DNA of 64,000 nucleotides, from contig NZ_MVFY01000002.1 of the NCBI RefSeq assembly GCF_002042885.1, positions 310,001 through 374,000 on the forward strand. The letters run 5' to 3'. Shown one piece after another: positions 54,385-64,000 of the stretch. The stretch is from Citrobacter portucalensis. Lineage in GTDB: Bacteria; Pseudomonadota; Gammaproteobacteria; Enterobacterales; Enterobacteriaceae. Positions within the stretch are counted from its first letter, which is position 1. Each line of letters opens with the position of its first letter. The position numbers and the translations under genes are program-made. The notes under the pieces were generated by a model. It was not told the origin of the DNA. It saw only the letters and a program-made list of their open reading frames with translations, and ran no database searches.

Positions 54385-54521
54385 GCACGCTTCCTTGTGG
54401 TGAATGGCCAGGATTAAAAACTACTGAATAAAATGCCAGTAAAAAAGGGGGAGGGCAAACCTGAAACTGGAAGGACGATTCCAAATCTGGAATGTAATAA
54501 ATGAAATGAAAATAAGCACTT

Positions 54522-54551
54522 CTGCCGGAAGGCTGTAACCCCCTCCGGCAG
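54522..54551 (-). terminator. Hairpin after ascB
   Basis: CTGCCGGAAGG (54522-54532) pairs with CCTCCGGCAG (54542-54551) with one mismatch, 5 bp after the ascB stop. On the minus strand it is followed by AAGTGCTTATTTTCATTT, moderately T-rich. Probable asc terminator. Confidence 0.6.
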
Positions 54552-54556
54552 ATTCG

Positions 54557-57458
<2,902 letters not shown>

Positions 57459-57544
57459 CGGATTTAATCCTGTTTTATCAGTAGAGTACGTTATTTTTTA
57501 TCCGTTTACGTGGGTCGCTTTTCTGGGTTGATGAAACGCAGATA

Positions 57545-57557
57545 GGAAACCGGTTCC
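57545..57557. promoter_or_regulatory. AscG-type operator
   Basis: GGAAACCGGTTCC, a near-palindrome of LacI/GalR type with central CCGG, lies at the predicted ascF start point. Confidence 0.65.
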
Positions 57558-57562
57558 ACAAA

Positions 57563-57591
57563 ATAATGTTTAAATTGTATTAACTGATCAA
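57563..57591 (-). promoter_or_regulatory. ascFB promoter
   Basis: On the minus strand, -35 TTGATC (57586-57591), 17-bp spacer, -10 CATTAT (57563-57568); start near 57556, inside the AscG-type operator. Confidence 0.6.
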
Positions 57592-57616
57592 GATTTAATT
57601 TTGATCAATTTTTGTA

Positions 57617-57636
57617 ATTGTGACTCCGATCACCAG
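57617..57636. promoter_or_regulatory. CRP site for ascFB
   Basis: TGTGA-CTCCGA-TCACC, centred about 70 bp upstream of the predicted ascF start point, a standard class I CRP position. Fits catabolite control of a PTS sugar operon. Confidence 0.75.
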
Positions 57637-57713
57637 ATGTCAGCGTCTGCGATTTAGCAGCAAGGACAGCGGCAAAACGGTGCAGTACACTGCGTCACAT
57701 TGAGAGAAAAGGG

Positions 57714-58736
57714 ATGAGTAATATGACCACGATGCTGGAGGTGGCGAAGCGTGCCGGAGTGTCGAAAGCGACGGTTTCCCGGGTGCTTTCCGGAAACGGC
57801 TATGTCAGCCAGGAAACCAAAGACCGCGTGTTTCAGGCCATTGAAGAGAGTGGTTACCGTCCAAATTTGCTGGCGCGCAGTCTCGCGGCGAAAACCACGC
57901 AGACACTGGGTCTGGTGGTAACAAACACCCTTTATCACGGCGTCTATTTCAGCGAACTGCTGTTTCATACCGCGCGGATGGCGGAAGATAAAGGGCGCCA
58001 GCTGTTACTGGCTGACGGTAAGCATAGCGCTGAGGAAGAGCGCCAGGCGATCCAGTACCTGCTCGACCTGCGCTGTGACGCGATTATGATTTATCCGCGT
58101 TTTCTCAGCGTGGATGAGATAGATGACATCATCGATGCCCACAGCCAGCCGATTATGGTGCTTAATCGACGCCTGCGGAAAAACAGTAGCCATAGCGTAT
58201 GGTGCGATCAAAAGCAGACCAGCTTTAACGCCGTTACCCAGCTCATTGCCGCCGGGCATAAAGAGATTGGTTTTATTACCGGCTCGATGGATTCGCCAAC
58301 CGGCGTGGAGCGACTTTCAGGCTATAAAGACGCGCTGGCACATCATGGGATCGCGCTAAATAATGATCTGATTGTTAAAGGGAAATGGACGCCAGCCTGC
58401 GGCGCAGCGGGTGTGGATACTTTGCTTTCGCGCAAGGTCAATTTTACCGCATTGGTGGCCAGCAATGACGATATGGCGATCGGCGCGATGAAGCAGTTGC
58501 ACGAGCATGGTGTGAGCGTTCCCGCACAGGTGTCGGTGATTGGCTTTGATGATATCGCCCTCGCGCCATACACTATTCCGGCGCTTTCCAGCGTTAAAAT
58601 CCCGGTAACAGAAATGATTCAGGAAACGATTGGGCGCCTGATCTTTATGTTAGGTGACGGGGCGTTTACGCCGTCAAAGACCTTCACCGGTGAACTCATT
58701 GCGCGCGACTCAGTTGCGCCGCCCGTTTCGCGCTGA
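57714..58736 (+). CDS. ascG: AscG, LacI-family repressor of asc genes
   Basis: 340 residues. N-terminal LacI-type HTH ('TMLEVAKRAGVSKATVSRVLSGNGYVS') and a sugar-binding periplasmic-type domain. Divergent from ascFB. An alternative ATG at 57723 would give the E. coli-like start MTTMLEV. In E. coli K-12 ascG is disrupted by an IS; here it is intact. Confidence 0.95.
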   Translation: MSNMTTMLEVAKRAGVSKATVSRVLSGNGYVSQETKDRVFQAIEESGYRPNLLARSLAAKTTQTLGLVVTNTLYHGVYFSELLFHTARMAEDKGRQLLLADGKHSAEEERQAIQYLLDLRCDAIMIYPRFLSVDEIDDIIDAHSQPIMVLNRRLRKNSSHSVWCDQKQTSFNAVTQLIAAGHKEIGFITGSMDSPTGVERLSGYKDALAHHGIALNNDLIVKGKWTPACGAAGVDTLLSRKVNFTALVASNDDMAIGAMKQLHEHGVSVPAQVSVIGFDDIALAPYTIPALSSVKIPVTEMIQETIGRLIFMLGDGAFTPSKTFTGELIARDSVAPPVSR

Positions 58737-58747
58737 CAGCTGTCATT

Positions 58748-58773
58748 TGTCATCGTCACTAGTGACGATGACA
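58748..58773. promoter_or_regulatory. FhlA-type site upstream of hydN, 26-bp perfect palindrome
   Basis: TGTCATCGTCACT is followed at once by its exact reverse complement. The halves carry the TGTC/GACA and TGACGA parts seen at the hyp-hyc sites. It lies 11 bp after ascG and about 80 bp upstream of the hydN sigma54 promoter. Confidence 0.7.
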
Positions 58774-58828
58774 CGCCCTTTTTGCGTTCTTCAGAATTAA
58801 ATTCCTTTAAAAACAGCAAATTAAATTC

Positions 58829-58844
58829 TGGCACGATTTGTGTA
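58829..58844 (+). promoter_or_regulatory. sigma54 promoter of hydN-hypF
   Basis: CTGGCACGATTTGTGTATG: a clear -24 TGGCACG (58829-58835) but a weak -12 (GT where GC is usual at 58842-58843). Upstream of hydN. Confidence 0.65.
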
Positions 58845-58881
58845 TGCTTCGGCAGATATTCTGTCATTGCTGGAGAAATTG

Positions 58882-59427
58882 ATGAACCGTTTCATCATTG
58901 CAGACGCCAATAAATGCATTGGTTGCCGTACCTGTGAAGTGGCCTGCGTGGTATCCCATCAGGATAACCAGGACTGCGCATCGCTGACCCCTGAAACCTT
59001 TTTACCCCGCATTCACGTCATCAAAGGTGTTAATGTCTCCACGGCGACGCTGTGCCGCCAGTGCGAAGACGCGCCGTGCGCTAACGTCTGTCCGAACGGT
59101 GCGATCAGCCGTGATAAAGGTTTTGTCCACGTAATGCAGGAACGCTGCATTGGCTGTAAAACCTGCGTTGTGGCTTGTCCTTACGGCGCAATGGAAGTGG
59201 TCGTGCGTCCGGTCGTGCGTAACAGCGGCGCAGGTCTGAACGTCCGTGCAGAAAAAGCTGAAGCCAATAAGTGCGACCTGTGCCACCATCGTGAGGCCGG
59301 TCCTGCCTGTATGGAAGTGTGCCCGACTCACGCACTGATATATGTGGATCGCAATAAGCTTGAGCAACTGAGCGCGGAAAAACGTCGTCGCGCCGCGCTG
59401 GATTCCACCGCATCTTTGCTGTTCTGA
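58882..59427 (+). CDS. hydN: HydN, ferredoxin-type electron transfer protein
   Basis: 181 residues from the ATG at 58882 (TGGAG upstream; the open frame from 58840 starts within the promoter). Four [4Fe-4S] motifs (CIGCRTCEVAC, CRQCEDAPCANVC, CIGCKTCVVAC, CDLCHHREAGPACMEVC), paralogue of HycB. Linked to formate dehydrogenase H activity. Co-transcribed with hypF. Confidence 0.95.
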   Translation: MNRFIIADANKCIGCRTCEVACVVSHQDNQDCASLTPETFLPRIHVIKGVNVSTATLCRQCEDAPCANVCPNGAISRDKGFVHVMQERCIGCKTCVVACPYGAMEVVVRPVVRNSGAGLNVRAEKAEANKCDLCHHREAGPACMEVCPTHALIYVDRNKLEQLSAEKRRRAALDSTASLLF

Positions 59428-59462
59428 TAGCTGAAAATCCGCGTAAAATACGGTAGTACTTA

Positions 59463-59542
59463 TGCCGGATGGCGGCTTTGCCTTATCCGGCCTACTGTTC
59501 GCATCCACGTAGGCCTGATAAGCGTAGCGCCATCAGGCAAAC
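59463..59542. repeat. REP pair between hydN and hypF
   Basis: GCCGGATGGCGGCTTTGCC..TTATCCGGC and GGCCTGATAAGCGTAGCGCC..ATCAGGC, in opposite orientation. Confidence 0.8.
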
Positions 59543-59570
59543 CGGGATAGATGACTGCGGGAACGACTTA

Positions 59571-61811
59571 ATGACAATAAACAACCACTCCGGCGTACAG
59601 CTGCGTATTCGCGGCAAAGTACAGGGCGTCGGATTTCGCCCCTACGTCTGGCAACTGGCGCAGCGCTTACAACTGCATGGCGATGTGTGTAACGACGGTG
59701 ACGGTGTGGTTGTGCGCTTACAGGAAGATCCGGCGGAATTTATTGCGCAGTTGCATCAACACTGCCCACCGCTGGCGCGCATTGACAGCGTTGAGAGCGA
59801 ACCATTCGCCTGGACGCAGCAGCCTGCCGATTTCTCGATTCGTCAAAGTGCTGGCGGTACGATGAATACGCAAATCGTTCCGGACGCCGCGACCTGTCCC
59901 GAATGCCTTGTTGAAATGAACACCCCCGGCGAACGTCGTTACCGCTACCCCTTTATCAACTGCACCCACTGTGGTCCGCGTTTTACGATTATTCGCGCCA
60001 TGCCCTACGATCGTCCGTTTACCGTAATGGCGTCATTCCCACTCTGCGCGCAATGTGACAAAGAGTATCGCGATCCGTACGACCGTCGATTCCACGCCCA
60101 GCCAGTGGCTTGTCCGGCATGCGGCCCTCATCTGGAGTGGTTCTGTGCGGGTGAGCGAGCGGAGAAAGAAGTGGCGCTGCAGGCGGCGGTATCGCGGCTG
60201 AAAGCAGGCGGTATTGTGGCGGTTAAAGGCATTGGTGGGTTTCATCTGGTGTGCGATGCGCGAAATGATAACGCCGTAGCGCTACTCAGGCTGCGCAAAC
60301 ACCGTCCGGCGAAACCTCTGGCAGTGATGCTGCCCTCTGATGAGGGATTGCCTGAACCCGCTCGTCGTTTGCTGACTACCCCTGCTGCGCCGATCGTGCT
60401 GGTGCAGAAACGCTATGTCGCTGCATTGAGCGAGGGCATTGCGCCGGGGTTAACGGAGGTTGGCGTCATGCTGCCAGCGAATCCGTTACAGCATTTACTC
60501 TTACAAGAGATGAATTGTCCGCTGGTGATGACCTCTGGCAACCTCAGCGGCAGGCCTCCGGCCATTACTAACGCCCAGGCGCTGGAAGATTTACATGACA
60601 TTGCCGACGGTTTCCTGCTGCATAATCGCGAAATTGTGCAGCGGATGGATGACTCCGTGGTGCGTGACAGTGGGGAAATGCTGCGTCGTTCCCGAGGTTA
60701 TGTGCCGGATGCGGTCGCACTACCACCAGGATTTCGCGACGTGCCGCCGATGCTGTGCTTAGGTGCTGATCTGAAAAATACTTTCTGTCTGGTGCGCGGC
60801 GAGCAGGCGGTTATCAGCCAGCATTTGGGCGATCTTAGCGATGACGGTATTCAGCAACAGTGGCGTGATGCGCTACGCCTGATCCAGAACATTTATGACT
60901 TTACGCCGCAGCGTATCGTGCATGATGCACACCCTGGCTATGTTTCCAGCCAATGGGCCAGTGAAATGGAGCTGCCAACTGAAACGGTGCTGCATCACCA
61001 TGCGCATGCCGCTGCGTGTCTTGCGGAGCACGGCTGGCCGCTCAATGGCGGTGATGTGATTGCCCTGACGCTAGACGGTATCGGTATGGGGGAAAACGGC
61101 GCGCTGTGGGGTGGGGAGTGTTTGCGAGTTAACTATCGTGAATGCGAACACCTTGGCGGCTTACCGGCGGTAGCGCTGGCGGGCGGCGATCTGGCGGCAA
61201 AACAGCCGTGGCGTAATCTGCTCGCGCAGTGCCTGCGTTTTGTTCCTGACTGGCAGCGTTATCCGGAAACATCGGTGCTGCAACATCAAAACTGGAACGT
61301 ACTGGCGCGCGCTATTGAACGAGGAGTTAACGCTCCGCTGGCGTCATCGTGCGGACGACTGTTTGATGCCGTTGCCGCCGCGTTGCAATGTGCACCGGAA
61401 TCATTGAGTTATGAAGGTGAAGCGGCCTGTGCGCTTGAGGCGATGGCATCGCAATGTGATGGCGTTGATCACCCAGTCACGGTGCCGCTTGATGACAATC
61501 AGCTGGACTTAGCAGTTTTTTGGCAGCAATGGCTGAACTGGCAGGCCAAACCAGCAGAAAGGGCGTGGGCGTTTCACGACGCGCTGGCGCGTGGGTTTGC
61601 CACTCTGATGCGAATGCAGGCCGAAGCGCGCGGGATTAAGACGTTAGTATTTAGCGGTGGCGTGATGCATAACCGCTTATTGTCGGCCCGTCTGGCGTTT
61701 TATCTGCGTGATTTTACCTTACTGTTCCCGCAGCGTTTACCGGCGGGCGACGGCGGGTTGTCATTGGGGCAGGGCGTGATTGCCGCAGCGCGAGCGTTGG
61801 CGCAAAAATAA
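59571..61811 (+). CDS. hypF: HypF, carbamoyltransferase for hydrogenase maturation
   Basis: 746 residues from the ATG at 59571; an open frame back to 59469 is REP sequence. N-terminal acylphosphatase domain ([14 protein letters not shown]), two zinc-finger motifs (CPECLVEM...[16 protein letters not shown]...CPACGP), YrdC-like domain ('[18 protein letters not shown]') and Kae1-like domain ([13 protein letters not shown]). Makes the carbamoyl group that becomes the CN ligand. Confidence 0.96.
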   Translation: MTINNHSGVQLRIRGKVQGVGFRPYVWQLAQRLQLHGDVCNDGDGVVVRLQEDPAEFIAQLHQHCPPLARIDSVESEPFAWTQQPADFSIRQSAGGTMNTQIVPDAATCPECLVEMNTPGERRYRYPFINCTHCGPRFTIIRAMPYDRPFTVMASFPLCAQCDKEYRDPYDRRFHAQPVACPACGPHLEWFCAGERAEKEVALQAAVSRLKAGGIVAVKGIGGFHLVCDARNDNAVALLRLRKHRPAKPLAVMLPSDEGLPEPARRLLTTPAAPIVLVQKRYVAALSEGIAPGLTEVGVMLPANPLQHLLLQEMNCPLVMTSGNLSGRPPAITNAQALEDLHDIADGFLLHNREIVQRMDDSVVRDSGEMLRRSRGYVPDAVALPPGFRDVPPMLCLGADLKNTFCLVRGEQAVISQHLGDLSDDGIQQQWRDALRLIQNIYDFTPQRIVHDAHPGYVSSQWASEMELPTETVLHHHAHAAACLAEHGWPLNGGDVIALTLDGIGMGENGALWGGECLRVNYRECEHLGGLPAVALAGGDLAAKQPWRNLLAQCLRFVPDWQRYPETSVLQHQNWNVLARAIERGVNAPLASSCGRLFDAVAAALQCAPESLSYEGEAACALEAMASQCDGVDHPVTVPLDDNQLDLAVFWQQWLNWQAKPAERAWAFHDALARGFATLMRMQAEARGIKTLVFSGGVMHNRLLSARLAFYLRDFTLLFPQRLPAGDGGLSLGQGVIAAARALAQK

Positions 61812-61835
61812 AAAAAGCCCCGGGACTGGCGGGGC
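61807..61835 (-). terminator. Intrinsic terminator of norVW
   Basis: GCCCCG...CGGGGC hairpin (61817-61835); on the minus strand it is followed by seven T residues. It lies directly after the hypF stop and can end minus-strand transcripts from norW. Confidence 0.75.
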
Positions 61836-61912
61836 AAGAAAAACATGTCGGGGCATACCGACAAGTGGCAACGCACATCCATGTGCGTGAGGTTAATAAA
61901 TCAGTAGCAGCG

Positions 61913-61968
61913 TTGCCGGGCAAAGTCGCAGGCCGGGTAAGACGCGAAGCGGCACCATCCGGCATCCC
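61913..61968. repeat. REP between hypF and norW
   Basis: GCCGGGCAAAGTCGCAGGCCGGGTAAGACGCGAAGC...GGCACCATCCGGC, a palindromic unit in the convergent gap. Confidence 0.65.
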
Positions 61969-61972
61969 AGAC

Positions 61973-63106
61973 TTACACAGGCAACGTTTTCAGCAGCGCA
62001 AAGGCCTCTTTCATGCGGTCTTCACTGACGACAAACGCACACAGCTGGCCCTCGTCGTTCATCCCTCTGGCAACCATTCCCTGCGCTTCGGCGGCGATGT
62101 GCCAGTTTAGATCGCGGCGCTGGGTTTCCCCGGCCAAATGCAGAGGCAGTTCTGGCGTTTTGACTTTTACCAGCATGGCTGGCAGTTTCAATGGCGCATT
62201 GCCGCCGAGCAGGTTTTTCGCCAGATACATGGCGCTCAGCTGAATCGGCTGCAGGAACGGGAGCACCTGACCGTTAATCTCCGCACAGTCGCCGAGAGCA
62301 AAAATGTCCGGGTGGCTGGTTTGCAGGTAGCTATCGACGCAGACGCCACGATTGATGTTCAATCCGGCACGACGCGCCAGTGCGGTCTCCGGGCGTAAAC
62401 CGGTGGCGGCGATCACCGCATCGACTTCTACGCTGCGGCTACGATCGAGCGTGGCACAAATACCTGACGCCGTTTTCTCCAGCCCCTGAAGCTGTGATTT
62501 CAACAGCAGGTGTACGCCCATATCGGTCAGACGATGCTGTAAGCGACTGCTGACTTCCGGCGGCATCAGCGAAGCCAGAATGCTGGCGGCGTTGTCGATA
62601 AGCGTTACCGCTTTACCGGCACGACAGAAATCCATCGCCAGTTCACTGCCAATCAAGCCGCCGCCGACAATCAGTACCCGCTGGGCATCACGCAGCTGTG
62701 TTTCACAAGCGCGATACTCTTGTTGGCTGTTCAATGTGAGCATTAACTCACGTCCGGTAACCGGCGGTACAAAGGCTGACGCGCCTGTCGCCAGCACCAG
62801 TTTGTCGTACTGCCACTGCTGATCCTGGCTTTTCACTACGTGGGCATCAGCATCGATGTCGGTTACCCAGGTGTGCGGAAACAGACGCAAATTAAACTGT
62901 TCGGCAAACTCCCCCGCCGACTGGCGGGTGAGGTCGTCTGCACGCTGTGACTGACTGATAACATGGCTGAGATCGGGCTTGTTGTACTCATCCATGCTGT
63001 CCGCAGCAATCAGGGTCAGCGGGACATTTGCATCCTGCTTACGGATATTTTTGACTAACTGGCGGGCGGCGAAGCCCGAACCAATAATGACAATTCCGCG
63101 GCTCAT
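61973..63106 (-). CDS. norW: NorW, NADH:flavorubredoxin reductase
   Basis: 377 residues. FAD-binding start '[18 protein letters not shown]', NAD site '[19 protein letters not shown]' and 'FALGDCAEI'. Reduces the rubredoxin domain of NorV for nitric oxide detoxification. ATGA overlap with norV. Confidence 0.95.
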   Translation of the reverse strand: MSRGIVIIGSGFAARQLVKNIRKQDANVPLTLIAADSMDEYNKPDLSHVISQSQRADDLTRQSAGEFAEQFNLRLFPHTWVTDIDADAHVVKSQDQQWQYDKLVLATGASAFVPPVTGRELMLTLNSQQEYRACETQLRDAQRVLIVGGGLIGSELAMDFCRAGKAVTLIDNAASILASLMPPEVSSRLQHRLTDMGVHLLLKSQLQGLEKTASGICATLDRSRSVEVDAVIAATGLRPETALARRAGLNINRGVCVDSYLQTSHPDIFALGDCAEINGQVLPFLQPIQLSAMYLAKNLLGGNAPLKLPAMLVKVKTPELPLHLAGETQRRDLNWHIAAEAQGMVARGMNDEGQLCAFVVSEDRMKEAFALLKTLPV

Positions 63107-64000
63107 TTTGCCTCCGTTGCCAGGACGTCGAAGACGTCTTTACCTAATGAACATTCCGGGCACAGGAAGTTATCCGGCACGTCGCTCCACGGTGTTCCCG
63201 GCGCGACATCCTGCAGCGGTTCACCTTTTGCCGGGTCGTAAATCCACTGGCACACGCTGCACTGCATGCTAGGTCCAAGATCGGCGGCAGCCGCAGCGGC
63301 GCAAGCGCATTCTTCTTCTTTGGATGCGGCTTTCACGGTTGTTTCCGGCAGTGGCGCAAGCGCCCACTGACGCGCGATTTCACGGCCGTGCTGGCGGCAT
63401 AGTTCCAGTGCATCCAGGTCCGGACGCCATTTCGCCTTCAGGCTCAGCGACATTTCGAAACCAGCATCCTGCAAACGCGTAGACAAACGGTCTACTGCGC
63501 CGCCGCTCCAGCCGTGTGAGCCAAAGGCGCTGGCGCGTTTGTTACGAAAACGCAGGCCGGTCATCTCTTCCACCAAACCGGCGATTTTTGGCATCATCAC
63601 GTTGTTCATCGTCGAAGTACCGACCAGCACGCCTTTAGAGCGGAAGACGTTAGTCAGAACTTCGTTCTTATCGCTACGGGCGACGTTAAAGATTTTCACT
63701 GCCACGTTCGGGTCAACTTCGTTGATGCCCTGGGCTATGGCGTCCGCCATCATGCGGGTGTTGTTGGACATGGTGTCGTAGAAAATGGTGATGCGGTCTT
63801 CCTGATAATCCGCCGCCCATTTCAGGTACATTTCCACGATTTGCGTCGGGTTGTCGCGCCATACCACGCCGTGGGAAGTAGCAATCATATCGACAGGCAG
63901 GTTGAAGCCGAGGATCTCAGTAATTTTCGGTGTAACCAGACGGCTGAACGGCGTCAGAATGTTGGCGTAGTAACGCTGGCACTGTTCGAACAGTTCGGTC
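63103..64000 (-). CDS. norV: NorV, flavorubredoxin NO reductase (cut by window edge)
   Basis: C-terminal about 298 residues of a protein near 480; the frame is open to the window edge. The end of the beta-lactamase-like di-iron domain, the flavodoxin domain ('[23 protein letters not shown]') and the C-terminal rubredoxin ([10 protein letters not shown]...CPECSLGK) are present. Reduces NO to N2O under anaerobic conditions. norR should lie beyond the edge. Confidence 0.95.
   Translation of the reverse strand, partial: TELFEQCQRYYANILTPFSRLVTPKITEILGFNLPVDMIATSHGVVWRDNPTQIVEMYLKWAADYQEDRITIFYDTMSNNTRMMADAIAQGINEVDPNVAVKIFNVARSDKNEVLTNVFRSKGVLVGTSTMNNVMMPKIAGLVEEMTGLRFRNKRASAFGSHGWSGGAVDRLSTRLQDAGFEMSLSLKAKWRPDLDALELCRQHGREIARQWALAPLPETTVKAASKEEECACAAAAAADLGPSMQCSVCQWIYDPAKGEPLQDVAPGTPWSDVPDNFLCPECSLGKDVFDVLATEAK

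Noticed and set aside
59469-59570. N-terminal extension of hypF
   Set aside because: It is REP sequence; the HypF family starts just before the acylphosphatase domain, at the ATG at 59571.

Overview
This window reads as enterobacterial chromosome, most likely Citrobacter or a close relative. The right half keeps the E. coli/Salmonella formate hydrogenlyase neighbourhood in conserved order: fhlA, hypEDCBA, hycABCDEFGHI, ascBFG, hydN-hypF, norWV. A sitABCD Mn/Fe importer sits beside fhlA, as it does in Salmonella. REP (palindromic unit) sequences lie in many gaps. The genus is an inference from gene content, not a measured identity.

Left third (about 0.1-20.2 kb): a LapADG-type releasable adhesin system. 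A TolC-family outer membrane protein is divergent from a 3,797-residue adhesin with an N-terminal retention module, a TAAG sequence at residues 103-106 (the LapG-type cleavage motif) and about 32 Ig-like repeats. A short unknown protein follows. Converging on these is a tightly packed minus-strand operon: GGDEF-EAL protein, two GltI-like periplasmic binding proteins with no permease, a LapG-like protease (Cys118/His153/Asp170) and a LapD-like c-di-GMP receptor (Trp125; degenerate GGDEF and EAL). The inner-membrane ABC and adaptor parts of the type I exporter are not in the window and may lie beyond its left edge.

Middle (20.8-32.7 kb): a plus-strand cluster with a YfgF-like EAL protein and a Wsp-like chemosensory pathway: MCP, CheB, CheR-TPR, CheA-REC hybrid, single REC, Hpt-REC-REC-GGDEF cyclase, CheW and a short divergent CheW-like protein. 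The simplest model is that the chemosensory array and the amino-acid-binding-protein/GGDEF-EAL branch both set c-di-GMP, which LapD reads to hold or release LapG and so keep or shed the adhesin. A near-identical 18-bp motif containing AATGT-N2-ACATT occurs in both large regulatory gaps (1681-1698 and 20461-20478), which hints at shared control. This lap/wsp-like island next to sit and fhlA is the most unusual part of the window. It appears to occupy the same side of fhlA that holds SPI-1 in Salmonella.

Next come a serine-hydrolase-fold/DUF302 fusion lacking its SxxK motif, a cysteine hydrolase, sitABCD under a promoter with clear MntR-like and Fur-like sites, ygbA, and a molbindin directly downstream of fhlA. 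The hyp and hyc operons diverge from two sigma54 promoters with FhlA-type upstream sites; hydN-hypF has a third such region. A SymE-like gene lies between hycI and the asc beta-glucoside genes. norV is cut by the right edge.
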